DNA from: Candidatus Poseidonia alphae
GTDB taxonomy: Archaea > Thermoplasmatota > Poseidoniia > Poseidoniales > Poseidoniaceae
DNA length: 64,000 bases
NCBI GenBank assembly: GCA_002505405.1
Contig: DAVD01000027.1
Span: 5,017-69,016, forward strand
Direction of reading: 5' to 3'
Part shown: in pieces, positions 45,859-54,556 of the stretch
Position numbering within the stretch: the stretch's first letter is position 1
Layout: each line of letters opens with the position of its first letter
The notes under the pieces: model-generated
Told to the model about the DNA's origin: nothing
Databases searched by the model: none
Seen by the model: only the letters and a program-made list of their open reading frames with translations
Translations under genes and position numbers: made by a program

Positions 45859-46790
45859 GCTGGCTTGATTCCAGAAAGCAACGTGACGACTCGAATCGTA
45901 TCGACCAAATCTTCACTGACTCGGGCTCCGAGAATAACCTGGGCGTCGTCGTCGAGGGCTGAAGTAAACAATTCGGCTACTGCATCAACTTGGCCAATGG
46001 TCATTCCAAGTCCACCTTCAACCTGAATCAAACATCCTTTCGCACCGCCGACATCGAGCGCAGCAAGCGGTGCCTTTAGGGCTGATTCCAAGATTCCCTT
46101 TGGGTCATCCGGGCGGCCAATTCCGACCAACATTGTGGCCATTCCCTCTTGGTCCACGATGGCCCTTAAGTCCATCAAGTCCAGATTGATGAGTCCCATT
46201 CGCATGAGGGTCCGAACCAATCCGTCTACCAAGTCTTCGATCCATTCGGCGCCCATCTGCCAGCTCTGACCCTTTTCTCGTGCTTGGCGAGCAAGGCGTT
46301 CTAGCGACAATCGGACCGTGACATGAGCGATGCGCTCCAGCCGGTCAAATCCGTCTTCAGCAAGAGCCAGACGAGTGGCTTGGGCCTCGAACGGTAGGCC
46401 GGCAACGGCGAGGACGATGGCTCCTGATTGTCGTGCCTGGCGAGCAAACTCATGGGCGGCTCCGGTTCCGACTCCTCCTCCGAGGCCGGTGAGAAGAATG
46501 ACCAGCTCGGTGTCCTTCAGGAGTTGCTGAGTCAATTTGTTGAGTCCTCTCATTCGTTGTTCAGCAAGCGGCGGTAAGGCAGCACAACCCATGCTGTCCA
46601 GGGCGTGTCCAAGGCGGAGGACATGAATGGTTTCTCCGGTCTGGAAACTGCTGTCATCTGCATCAATCAAAGCAAGATGGGCCCCCTTCCCGCAGCGCTT
46701 GTAGGCTTGGTGTGCCCACGAACAGCCAATTCCCCCGACCCCAGCAATCAGGATGTTGGAGGGGTCCATGGGCGGCAATGACCGAAGCAT
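45855..46790 (-). CDS. FtsZ/tubulin-family GTPase, divergent
   Basis: 311 aa. The nucleotide-binding signature GLGGGVGTGAAHEFARQA corresponds to the tubulin/FtsZ G-box (GGGTGTG). An N-terminal GVGGIGCSWAHQAY matches T1, and INLDLMDLRAIV matches the T7 catalytic loop (NxDxxD) with its acidic residues kept, so polymer-dependent GTP hydrolysis is plausible. It lacks the flexible C-terminal tail that FtsZ uses to bind partners and is shorter than typical FtsZ (about 360-400 aa). It could be the division FtsZ of this lineage or a paralogue of the CetZ/FtsZ-like kind. The TPR gene lies 33 bases upstream on the same strand. Confidence 0.82.
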   Translation of the reverse strand: MLRSLPPMDPSNILIAGVGGIGCSWAHQAYKRCGKGAHLALIDADDSSFQTGETIHVLRLGHALDSMGCAALPPLAEQRMRGLNKLTQQLLKDTELVILLTGLGGGVGTGAAHEFARQARQSGAIVLAVAGLPFEAQATRLALAEDGFDRLERIAHVTVRLSLERLARQAREKGQSWQMGAEWIEDLVDGLVRTLMRMGLINLDLMDLRAIVDQEGMATMLVGIGRPDDPKGILESALKAPLAALDVGGAKGCLIQVEGGLGMTIGQVDAVAELFTSALDDDAQVILGARVSEDLVDTIRVVTLLSGIKPA

Positions 46791-46823
46791 CTCCTTGAAC
46801 TTTGGTGTGCGCGGTGTTGGACT

Positions 46824-47123
46824 TTAATCCACGTAGCGGAGGTATCGGCGTCTTGCATCCCTTGCCCAAGCGTTGTCGGGCTCGAGGGCAAGAACCCGGT
46901 CGTAGTATTGAATTGCATTTTCAAATTCCGATAAATATCGGCCGTACAAGTGGCCAAGGTTCGAAAGAACAGGAATGCACTCTTCGTCGCCTTTGAGCAT
47001 TCCAAGAAGTATTTTTTCAGCTGCCCCAAGGGCTCCCTTGAGCATCAAATCCTCGGCCTCGTCAAGCAACTCGAGTTGTTTGTCGGAGAGATTGTAGGTG
47101 TTGTCGAAGGTATGATTTCCCAT
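46824..47123 (-). CDS. Small TPR-repeat protein
   Basis: About 99 aa from this ATG (GGAGAGG 9 bases upstream; an ATG three codons earlier is also possible). Two to three tetratricopeptide units: EAEDLMLKGALGAAEKILLGML, VLSNLGHLYGRYLSEFENAIQYYDRVLALEPDN, then a short cap. TPRs mediate protein-protein contacts. It is co-directional with and just upstream of the FtsZ-family gene, so a partner role in the same process is possible but unproven. Confidence 0.75.
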   Translation of the reverse strand: MGNHTFDNTYNLSDKQLELLDEAEDLMLKGALGAAEKILLGMLKGDEECIPVLSNLGHLYGRYLSEFENAIQYYDRVLALEPDNAWARDARRRYLRYVD

Positions 47124-47312
47124 GGGTCTCATCCTCTCCGAACGGGTCGCCCTCCATCAAACCTCCTCCCCGCCAAACCGGCCAAAATAAGCCTTGGGGG
47201 CCTGTTGTTCATTTTTCGTGAACAAACGCTACACTGCGCCGCAATTTTTGTGGCGTTTTGCTGACAATGTTTAAGGAGTCCGTACAAGTCGGAAACATGT
47301 AAGGGTGAGGCT

Positions 47313-48158
47313 ATGCTCAAAACCACACGAACGTCCCGAACTTCCCTATTGGTCTTGGTAGGGCTTCTTCTGGTCATTCCAGCACTCGCATCTTCCTACC
47401 ACGGGGGCATTGGTGGCCCCCAATCTCACCAGGGTTCAAACGGCGTCGTTGAAATTGACGACGTTGCTAAATCTGGCTGCCTCTGCCACAATGAGGTCGC
47501 AGACAACTCCGTCCAAATTATCCTTGATGATGTCCCTTACGGCTGGGTTGCCGGCGAAACCTACACCCTCCGCCTCCAATTGATTGGCGGACCGGAAGCC
47601 ACGGGCGTTTACACGGCAGGATTTGCGATGCGAGTATCACTCGGAACGCTGACCGGTGACGACGTCCAAAACTGGGAAATCGACGGCACCGTCGACGAAC
47701 AGACACTTACTCACACGGAAGCATCAGCCGCAACCAGCGATCGCTCATGGACTTTTGATTGGGTGGCGCCAGCGGAAGCAGAAGCTGGCGCTGCAACCTT
47801 CTGGATTTCGGGCAACTCGGTCAACGGAGACCAAGGGCCGGGCGTCGAGGACCGATGGAATCAACTCCAATTCGCCCTTACTGAAGGCGACGACGCATCA
47901 ACTGCGCTCGGCACCCGCACCCTCTTTGCTGGCGATGGTAACGTCAGCCCTCCCGAGCCTGACCATCATGGCGTTGACCTCCACCACATGGGTGCTAAGT
48001 TGCGTGCCCACTGGCTTGGATTGCTTGGATTCGGTGCTGTGATCGGAGTTATCGTCTTTGCCGGTCTGCTTCTCCGCTATGGCTTCTCTACATCCTACAA
48101 AGGCCGAAGCAACCAGCTCAGGTTGCGCTACAAACTCAATCGAAGAGGTGACCAGTGA
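47313..48158 (+). CDS. Membrane-anchored secreted protein with CxCH motif (choice-of-anchor V-like), respiratory cluster
   Basis: 281 aa. Signal peptide (residues 8-27), then GGPQSHQGSNG...SGCLCHNE followed by a beta-sandwich of the type DDVPYGWVAGETYTLRLQL, GFAMRVSLGTL, THTEASA...WTFDWVAP and ATFWISGNSVNG. This is the pattern of the bacterial choice-of-anchor V/Reeler-like domain, where CxxCH or similar cysteines precede the fold. Here it is C-L-C-H, so ordinary heme c attachment is doubtful and a metal site is possible. An HHGVDLHHMGAK His cluster precedes a C-terminal transmembrane helix and a basic tail. It is the first gene of the Rieske/cytochrome b cluster and its TGA overlaps the next ATG, so it probably is a subunit or electron carrier of that complex. 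A 180-base gap upstream holds its promoter. Confidence 0.75.
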   Translation: MLKTTRTSRTSLLVLVGLLLVIPALASSYHGGIGGPQSHQGSNGVVEIDDVAKSGCLCHNEVADNSVQIILDDVPYGWVAGETYTLRLQLIGGPEATGVYTAGFAMRVSLGTLTGDDVQNWEIDGTVDEQTLTHTEASAATSDRSWTFDWVAPAEAEAGAATFWISGNSVNGDQGPGVEDRWNQLQFALTEGDDASTALGTRTLFAGDGNVSPPEPDHHGVDLHHMGAKLRAHWLGLLGFGAVIGVIVFAGLLLRYGFSTSYKGRSNQLRLRYKLNRRGDQ

Positions 48159-48601
48159 TGGACGACACAATCACAATTTTGTTGCGAGGCGTCGCCGATG
48201 GCTCGGTATCGATCGATGATGCACGGACTGCTTTGGAAGACGTGAATTTGACCGAAGACCAAATGACCTCCGCAATCGACCATGGCGTATTCAATCTCGC
48301 GGAGTCCGGAACCATCGTGAGTGCTTCTCTTGCCCCTTCTGGAGGCTCCTACCTCACGATGTTTTTCTTGGGCTGGGGTCTGTTTTGGATTTGCTACTGG
48401 AGTTTCTCAATGATTTACGGCCTCGCAAAGGGTTGGGACCAACAACAACTCTCCTTCCATCTCGCCATGACCTTTACCACGCTCATCATGGTCGGCGTAA
48501 TCTATCTCAAATTTGTTTTACCTGATACGATCATTGTAAAGCATTCTCAGAACAAGTTTGTTCCTGAGCACATGAAGGATTGGCGGGAGTACAAGTGGTG
48601 A
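48158..48601 (+). CDS. Small membrane subunit of the Rieske/cytochrome b cluster
   Basis: 147 aa. The N-terminal half (residues 1-50) is helical and soluble (SIDDARTALEDVNLTEDQM). Two transmembrane helices follow (about 68-90 and 103-124), then a polar end FVPEHMKDWREYKW. No family recognised. Start taken at the ATG within TGATG; the GTG just before is possible. Placement between the CxCH protein and the Rieske protein (6 bases downstream) suggests an accessory subunit of the complex. Confidence 0.7.
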   Translation: MDDTITILLRGVADGSVSIDDARTALEDVNLTEDQMTSAIDHGVFNLAESGTIVSASLAPSGGSYLTMFFLGWGLFWICYWSFSMIYGLAKGWDQQQLSFHLAMTFTTLIMVGVIYLKFVLPDTIIVKHSQNKFVPEHMKDWREYKW

Positions 48602-48607
48602 TGAAAC

Positions 48608-49453
48608 ATGGCGCGTGAATACGAACTCAAACCAGCACCCAGTGAAGGCGCAGCGGATCTTCTTGATGCCACTACTACCATCAATCGTCGTCAATTCCTA
48701 CGCTACGGGTTCAATACCGCTGCAGGCGTCCTCACGGCATCGTTGGGTGTGCTCGGCTTTGCTTCGATTTTACTGCCTCCTGGCGGCGGTGGCGGCGGGG
48801 ATTTGGCCGTTAAGTTCTGGGCGAAGGGCCGTGAAGACTCTGCCTGGTACGGTGCGCAACACCTGCAATCGATGACCAAGAGTTCCTTTGTGGCCGAGGC
48901 CGCAGCATCCTCAACAAAAACAGCTGGAGCCTCTGGCGTGTGGAACGGAGTTCCTGTTGTTGTCATGTATGTTGAACATTCAAAGTATGCAGGCACCCCC
49001 GATGCCAATGGAAAAGCACGCTTCCAGTTCACTGAAGGTATTGATGAAACTGGGAAATACGTTGGCCACTTTGATGACCTCGCTGAAGCGGATCCTCGTT
49101 TGATGCCAAGCGAAGACCTCGTCATGGTGTTTGGTCGTTGTACGCACTTGTGTTGCATCCCAGGTTGGCAACTCGTTTCAAACTCCTACACTGAGGACTC
49201 ATGGACTCCCGGCGGTGGAGATGATGGCGGAACCAAACTGTTCTGCATCTGCCACTCCTCTCGTTTTGACCCAACCGTTCTTGAGATGAACACAAACCGT
49301 AACCGGTCCAACGGTGCAACATTCAACTACGCTGGAATCCGCCGTTCAGGCGGGCCAGCACCGGTGGGCCTCCCCATCATTCCCATTCAATTGAATGGCG
49401 ATGTTTTGGAAGGTCTTACAGACTACGTGGATTGGTACACATATTGTGACTGA
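48608..49453 (+). CDS. Rieske iron-sulfur protein
   Basis: 281 aa. The N-terminus has a twin-arginine-like NRRQFLRYG followed by a hydrophobic helix ending in a Pro/Gly-rich hinge (LLPPGGGGGG), as in Rieske proteins whose head swings between donor and acceptor. The [2Fe-2S] site is C178-T-H180-L-C-C183 and C213-I-C215-H216: ligands C178, H180, C213, H216 and disulfide C183-C215. An insertion of about 90 residues lies between hinge and cluster. It accepts an electron from quinol oxidised at the cytochrome b gene product encoded 6 bases downstream. Confidence 0.94.
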   Translation: MAREYELKPAPSEGAADLLDATTTINRRQFLRYGFNTAAGVLTASLGVLGFASILLPPGGGGGGDLAVKFWAKGREDSAWYGAQHLQSMTKSSFVAEAAASSTKTAGASGVWNGVPVVVMYVEHSKYAGTPDANGKARFQFTEGIDETGKYVGHFDDLAEADPRLMPSEDLVMVFGRCTHLCCIPGWQLVSNSYTEDSWTPGGGDDGGTKLFCICHSSRFDPTVLEMNTNRNRSNGATFNYAGIRRSGGPAPVGLPIIPIQLNGDVLEGLTDYVDWYTYCD

Positions 49454-49459
49454 GGTGAT

Positions 49460-50329
49460 ATGATGACGACAATGTTCTGGATTCTTTGGTTCTTCATCGC
49501 CTTTTTGGTGGTTCTTGTTGCATTTACACTGCGCAAGGAAAATCAAGACATGCCCCGCCGTGACATTCTACGTGCTGTAGAATCGACCGGCAAGATGGGC
49601 GTGGCCGAACGGTCGTTTTTGTGGGTCTTTTCATGGCTTGATACTCGATTCCGTCTCCAGGACTACTGGAACATGTCCAAAGGCGCATATTACAACATGC
49701 ACCGTCAGATGCCCCTTACTCACGCTGAAAAGTACAAACTGCGCATCATTTGGTACTGGTACCCCCTCTACTGCCTTGGAGGAATTTCCTTTCTTTCATT
49801 CATTATCTTGGTCATTACAGGAACCGTGCTTGGAATTTACTATGTTCCCGGCGGAGAAGGAGATCCATCTCCCGCCTATGCGAGCATGGAATACATCATG
49901 ACACAACTTCCCTTTGGTTACATCCTCCGGGCGGTACACCACTGGACGACCCACTTCATGGTTGCAAGCGTCTTTTTGCACATGTGCCGTGTTTACTTTA
50001 CAGGTGCATACCGAAACCCACGTGAACTTAACTGGCTCATCGGTGTTGCCTTGATGGCTCTAACCATCGTATTCGGATATTCTGGATACCTCTTGCCGTG
50101 GGACAGCCTCGCATACGGTGCCGCAATTATTGGAATCAACTTGGCCAATTCGAGTCCGCTGGTTGGAAAGTACGTTGCAACATTGCTGTTTTCTGGCTCT
50201 GAATTGACTCCTTTGACGGTTACACGCATGTACTTCATTCACGTGTTCATCTTACCTGTAATCGTTACAACACTCATCATCATACATTTGTTTATTGTCT
50301 GGGTACAAGGCATTGCGGAGCCGCATTGA
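49460..50329 (+). CDS. Cytochrome b, N-terminal half (b6-like)
   Basis: 289 aa. An N-terminal single helix (residues 5-22) and a cytosolic stretch precede the four-helix heme-b bundle. Heme ligands are in RAVHHWTTHFMVASVFLHMCRVY and in YFIHVFILPVIVTTLIIIHLF. GYSGYLLPWD is the conserved segment before the Qo site. This corresponds to cytochrome b6; the C-terminal (subunit IV) part is encoded by the next gene, as in split b6f-type complexes. The quinone is probably a menaquinone-type, by inference from the PDWY motif in the next gene. Confidence 0.93.
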   Translation: MMTTMFWILWFFIAFLVVLVAFTLRKENQDMPRRDILRAVESTGKMGVAERSFLWVFSWLDTRFRLQDYWNMSKGAYYNMHRQMPLTHAEKYKLRIIWYWYPLYCLGGISFLSFIILVITGTVLGIYYVPGGEGDPSPAYASMEYIMTQLPFGYILRAVHHWTTHFMVASVFLHMCRVYFTGAYRNPRELNWLIGVALMALTIVFGYSGYLLPWDSLAYGAAIIGINLANSSPLVGKYVATLLFSGSELTPLTVTRMYFIHVFILPVIVTTLIIIHLFIVWVQGIAEPH

Positions 50330-50344
50330 TACAGAGGGGAAAAT

Positions 50345-53152
50345 ATGGGATTAATCGATAATTTTGGCAGAGTCGCCTCCATGTATATGGAGGAAAAGCA
50401 ACACCTTCAGGAAGCTGAAGAGAAGCGTAAGCGTACCCGAACAGGACACGGATTTTGGCCACATGAAGTTCTTCGTGACAGCATCATTTTCGCATCGATG
50501 CTTGCGATCCTTCTGTTCTATGCATGGCTCATTCCGCCACCGCTTCACGGTGCGGCTGACCCCTATGCACAAGCAGGGTTCGTTTTCCCGGACTGGTATG
50601 TTCTGTTCTCATACGGATACTTGCGATGGGGAGAATATTTGCCTCAATTCGTTGTACCTACCGGTTTCATAGGGGAAATTGTTGGTCAACCTATGTTCCC
50701 TTGGAACGCTGCATGGTGGGGCGCTGCACTTACTGGAATTCCAGTGGGTATTCTCGCACTTCCCCCGTTCCTCGGTGGCCGTGAAAAGCGACCTGTAGAG
50801 GACCCATGGTTCGCTGCAGCAGGAGCAGTTTATCTCGCTCACATTTGGTTCATCTCTGTGTTTTCAATCAACATCTTCTTGGAACTCTACGGAAAGAACA
50901 GGTCTGATTTCTGTAAATTAGATTCACACGGCGATTTGTTGTGTGGTTATCGGGAACCGTGGATTGCAGAAGTCTTCAATTCAATACCGTGGGTGATGAC
51001 CGGGGTTCTGATGTGGATTGTCGTTTACTTCGTAGGTCGAGGACTCCTCGTTCGTGCTTGGGGTACCAGTTTTAACGTGGCTAGGAGCCGTCAACTTTTG
51101 GTTGGTGCTCTGCTTATCTCAACAGCAGCAACCGTTGCTACCTTCGATACATACGACGATGGGTTTTGGGATGCGAAAGGACTCCTTACCATCAAAGATT
51201 ACGGTGAACTGGAAGCGATGAGAACTCAACCCGTTGACGTTCATGTCCACGATACCAATGAATTTACTGATGACCGAGGCTGGTCTGAATCGGGAGTTGT
51301 TCCGACTACAGCATTCTTGAACTGGAACATTTACCAACCTGCAAGGTACATTATCACGGACTTTGCTGATGCAAACGGGCATCAGGACGCAGCTAATGGA
51401 ATCAATGCTGCCGCAGGCTCACAAACCTTCAACGGAGGCGAAGGCTGGAGCACCAACGGTACCTTTGATGTTACTGAAGATACAAACTCGTTCCCCGATG
51501 GTCACCCAGAAGAGTTAGAATCGCTCACTTCGGATTTCGCATGTGAGTTCCGTTCAAGCGAGCGTAAGATCAACGGTGTATCGACTCAAAGCATGGTGAC
51601 TACCACACTTGTTGTGACCAACGCCGCAGGTTCTGAGGTTGTATCCTTCTCCAATTGCGAAGGCGCTACGACCGAGTTGACTGTCGGTACATACTCCTAC
51701 ACCTACGACGTTACCGTCAACGGAGCCCTTGCCCTGAATGACAGCATCACGACCGAAACCAGTTTCTCGATGAAATCTTTCCAACCGCTCCTCGTCTGGG
51801 ATGAAAATGCTCCTGCAACACTTGCAGGCCACACCGTGAACCTTTCCAGTGCCGAAGAAATGGCACTTGGTGGCTCAGCCTTCTCATCGATTGAAAACCC
51901 AACCTACCATACCAACCCTAAATCATTGGATGCAAAGTTGACGTATGCTATGTTCATTCCTTGCGTTACCTTTGGAGCCATTGTCTTTGTCTTGTTGCGA
52001 TACATGGCCCGTGGCTATGAGTTTGAGATGAACAAATGCTACGGCTGTGACCTTTGTGACGATGCTTGCCCGGTTCGATTGTTTAACGGTGGAGATAAAT
52101 TGAACATCATTTACAACACTTGGAACAACGAAGACGACGGTGTACCGATGTATTCCTGTCTCACGTGCTCTGCATGTACTAATGCATGTCCACAACTTGT
52201 TGACTACGACTCATACGTTGATATTCGCCGAAGTCTCATCGTCGGTGGTCCACAAGCCGAGATACCTCACACCGTCCTACAGGCAGTTCTTTCTGCGGAA
52301 GCCGACGAAGCGGCTGATGTGGAATTCATCGCAACCGAAGATTACCCCATCACATCGAACATTGGTTACTATCCTGGTTGTGTTGACTACCTTGACCAAG
52401 AAATGGTATTCTCACACGTTAACGAAGGTACCATGAATTTGGGCGACTCCACCACTGCGGCTTTCACGCTCTTTGAAGAGATGGGAACCGATGTATCTTA
52501 CTTGGGCCGTGACTTCTTGAAATGCTGTGGTCACGACCAAAAGTGGCAAGGCCTCGATGAAGTCTTTGAGAAGCTCAAGGCTTACAACCAACGCAAGATC
52601 CACGAATCTGGTATTGACACGCTTGTTTCTTCTTGTGCAGAATGTTTCAGAACGTTTGCCCGAGACTATGAGTTGGAAGACGTCAAAGTCATGCATACCA
52701 CGGAATTCCTCATTGAACAAGGCTTTGACATGAACCTGAAGTCCGAAGAAACCACGGTGACATACCACGATCCATGCCGTCTTGGCCGCCAAATGGGAAT
52801 TTACGACGAGCCTCGTGACCTCATCAATGCGGTCGAAGGTGTTGAGATTGTCGAGATGGAACACCATGGAGAAGACGCCATGTGTTGCGGTGTTTCCAGT
52901 ATGATGTCTTGCAATGAAGACGCTCGTTCCTTGAGAGTTTCCCGAATGGAAGAAGTTCGTGCAACGGGAGCTGAAACCATGCTCACATCATGCCCCAAGT
53001 GTGTCTCTCACTTTGAGTGCCTCAAGTTTGAAGGCGATGAAGCATACGAAGACATTGAAATTTTGGATGTCGTTTCATTCCTTGCTCGTCAAGTTAACGA
53101 AAAGAAGGCGCAAGCAGTTGAGTCCAACGTTGGCGAAACTGTTGAAGCTTGA
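50345..53152 (+). CDS. Fusion: cytochrome b C-terminal half (subunit IV-like) + HdrD/CCG-type Fe-S protein
   Basis: 935 aa. Residues about 37-240 are membrane-spanning and match subunit IV, with the Qo motif in the variant P82-D-W-Y. A 300-residue extracytoplasmic part follows (about 260-535), then a transmembrane helix (about 538-556). The rest is cytosolic: two [4Fe-4S] motifs, CYGCDLCDDACP (about 564) and CLTCSACTNACP (about 604), then two CCG domains as in HdrD, GlpC and LutA. These are GCVDYL...KCCGH...SSCAEC (about 679-766) and DPCRLG...MCCGVS...SCPKC (about 810-885). CCG domains bind noncubane [4Fe-4S] clusters that reduce disulfides or couple to quinone. The combination implies electron transfer between quinone and a cytosolic thiol/disulfide or organic-acid couple. 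Single uninterrupted frame with GAGGGG upstream. Confidence 0.92.
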   Translation: MGLIDNFGRVASMYMEEKQHLQEAEEKRKRTRTGHGFWPHEVLRDSIIFASMLAILLFYAWLIPPPLHGAADPYAQAGFVFPDWYVLFSYGYLRWGEYLPQFVVPTGFIGEIVGQPMFPWNAAWWGAALTGIPVGILALPPFLGGREKRPVEDPWFAAAGAVYLAHIWFISVFSINIFLELYGKNRSDFCKLDSHGDLLCGYREPWIAEVFNSIPWVMTGVLMWIVVYFVGRGLLVRAWGTSFNVARSRQLLVGALLISTAATVATFDTYDDGFWDAKGLLTIKDYGELEAMRTQPVDVHVHDTNEFTDDRGWSESGVVPTTAFLNWNIYQPARYIITDFADANGHQDAANGINAAAGSQTFNGGEGWSTNGTFDVTEDTNSFPDGHPEELESLTSDFACEFRSSERKINGVSTQSMVTTTLVVTNAAGSEVVSFSNCEGATTELTVGTYSYTYDVTVNGALALNDSITTETSFSMKSFQPLLVWDENAPATLAGHTVNLSSAEEMALGGSAFSSIENPTYHTNPKSLDAKLTYAMFIPCVTFGAIVFVLLRYMARGYEFEMNKCYGCDLCDDACPVRLFNGGDKLNIIYNTWNNEDDGVPMYSCLTCSACTNACPQLVDYDSYVDIRRSLIVGGPQAEIPHTVLQAVLSAEADEAADVEFIATEDYPITSNIGYYPGCVDYLDQEMVFSHVNEGTMNLGDSTTAAFTLFEEMGTDVSYLGRDFLKCCGHDQKWQGLDEVFEKLKAYNQRKIHESGIDTLVSSCAECFRTFARDYELEDVKVMHTTEFLIEQGFDMNLKSEETTVTYHDPCRLGRQMGIYDEPRDLINAVEGVEIVEMEHHGEDAMCCGVSSMMSCNEDARSLRVSRMEEVRATGAETMLTSCPKCVSHFECLKFEGDEAYEDIEILDVVSFLARQVNEKKAQAVESNVGETVEA

Positions 53153-53222
53153 AGTCAAAGTGAATCGTTGAACTTCGTTGCATCCTCAGGATGCGGTAAC
53201 GACGGTACGAATGGATTCGTTT

Positions 53223-53513
53223 TTAGTCGTCCGATTCGTTTTCTTCATCCTCGTTCATACCTACGATTTCGTAGTTTGACGGGAAGAGAGCAACGATGAT
53301 TCCGGCCAATAGAGAAATAAATCCCCAGGTGAAATTCTGATAGTAGATCAGCAACTCAAGTGAAAGTGCAACCAAGAAGAGTCCTCCAATGTTTGATGTC
53401 CAAACGAGCGTCTTGAACGTTGATAGGCTTACTCCAGTGGTGCCTGGGTTACGGTAAGGTCCGAACTCCCCGCCAAATCGTTGAGCTGATGGGTCTTTTC
53501 CTTTCTTTGACAT
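53223..53513 (-). CDS. Small membrane protein
   Basis: 96 aa with a basic N-terminus (KKGKDPSAQRFGGEFGPY), two helices (about 40-58 and 62-78) and an acidic C-terminus (NEDEENESDD). Unknown family. Last gene of the minus-strand operon, 14 bases after the ferredoxin gene. Confidence 0.65.
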   Translation of the reverse strand: MSKKGKDPSAQRFGGEFGPYRNPGTTGVSLSTFKTLVWTSNIGGLFLVALSLELLIYYQNFTWGFISLLAGIIVALFPSNYEIVGMNEDEENESDD

Positions 53514-53527
53514 ACTATCATCCTACC

Positions 53528-53860
53528 TCATCGGTCAATCATGGTGATTGCGTCCGTTGGACACGCAAGAACGCACAGCCTGCAACCCGTGCAGGGGTCT
53601 CGAATAATTTTGGCCTTGCGATTGCTTTCCACTGAAAGTAGCGGGCTTTTGACATCAACAAAATAGAGTTCAATCGCATCATCATCACATACGATGGTGC
53701 ATTGGTCACAACCGATGCATTTCCGTTCTTCAACGAAGGCGACGGTTGTTTCGCCTCCTTTTGTATTGGCGCGTTGCTCACCTCGTTGGCGATTGAGAGC
53801 CGTGCGGATTCGCATGGCTTCTTCTTCTCGCCGGCGACGCAACTCATCAGGGCTGGTCAT
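53528..53860 (-). CDS. 2[4Fe-4S] ferredoxin-type protein
   Basis: 110 aa. An N-terminal basic/helical region (RRRREEEAMRIRTALNRQRG) precedes two cluster motifs: CIGCDQCTIVCDD and CTGCRLCVLACPTDAI. The first lacks the proline after its fourth cysteine, and the two are separated by about 30 residues rather than the usual 18-20. An electron carrier; possible partners are the cytosolic Fe-S half of the convergent 935-aa protein, or an enzyme in its own operon. ATGA overlap with the membrane-protein gene upstream. Confidence 0.88.
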   Translation of the reverse strand: MTSPDELRRRREEEAMRIRTALNRQRGEQRANTKGGETTVAFVEERKCIGCDQCTIVCDDDAIELYFVDVKSPLLSVESNRKAKIIRDPCTGCRLCVLACPTDAITMIDR

Positions 53861-54555
53861 GTTGTCACCACCGTTGGAGGTTCCCCTTCAAACTTGGCAA
53901 CGGTCAAGTTGACCAACACGTCTCCAAAGCAATAGAATGCCCCTACAAGAAGAGGTGGATTCCAAGCGGTTAATCCAGTCCATGGGACCTCATTGGCCCA
54001 CGTCCAATTTTGAAGATAGGTTCCAAGCAACTCCATTGCAAGAGCAGCCCATGCCATCGCAGCGTAGAGGCGAGGTTGAGGCCCCCACTGCGTGAATCCA
54101 AGGACAAGAAGAAGAAGGAATATTCCAGATGTATCTCCTCCCGTCCATATGCCATACAGCACCATGGGTACGAAGGGTAGCAAAAGGGGCATAGCCCAAG
54201 AAATCTTCAATCGAAGAGCAGCTCGTCTACCGAAATCAAAGAGAAAATAGTGCCCTGCTGGAACAAAGAGCGGCATGAGGTCCCGCTGATATTCATAAAC
54301 AAGCCAAACTTCTGAGAAAAACAACTCCATTGGTGTCGCAATAGCAACCACCGTAAGCATCTCGATACGCTCTTTTTGGTCGGTTGACGCATAGATTCGT
54401 GCGAAGAGTGCCCAACACCAAATGTTGACCGGCCATTCCGCCAGAGAATCAGGGAGTAGACCTCCAAGGGCCGTTGCTGAAATCCATAGGCCAATCGCAA
54501 TGGTCCCAACGTACCAAAGCGAGCGGTTCATGGTACAGGGGATGAGGTTCTCCAT
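53857..54555 (-). CDS. Polytopic membrane protein of unknown function
   Basis: 232 aa from this ATG; the frame extends ten codons upstream into the saccharopine-dehydrogenase-like gene. About seven transmembrane helices. Polar residues within the helices (ELFFSEVWLVYEYQRDL, HYFLFDFGRR) suggest an active or binding site in the membrane, but I recognise no family. Gap of 1 base from the upstream gene and ATGA overlap with the ferredoxin gene, so tightly co-translated. Confidence 0.72.
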   Translation of the reverse strand: MENLIPCTMNRSLWYVGTIAIGLWISATALGGLLPDSLAEWPVNIWCWALFARIYASTDQKERIEMLTVVAIATPMELFFSEVWLVYEYQRDLMPLFVPAGHYFLFDFGRRAALRLKISWAMPLLLPFVPMVLYGIWTGGDTSGIFLLLLVLGFTQWGPQPRLYAAMAWAALAMELLGTYLQNWTWANEVPWTGLTAWNPPLLVGAFYCFGDVLVNLTVAKFEGEPPTVVTT

Positions 54556-54556
54556 T

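Noticed and set aside
48600..53152. Ordinary bc1 or b6f complex
   Set aside because: No cytochrome c1 or f gene is present and the C-terminal cytochrome b half is fused to cytosolic CCG Fe-S domains.
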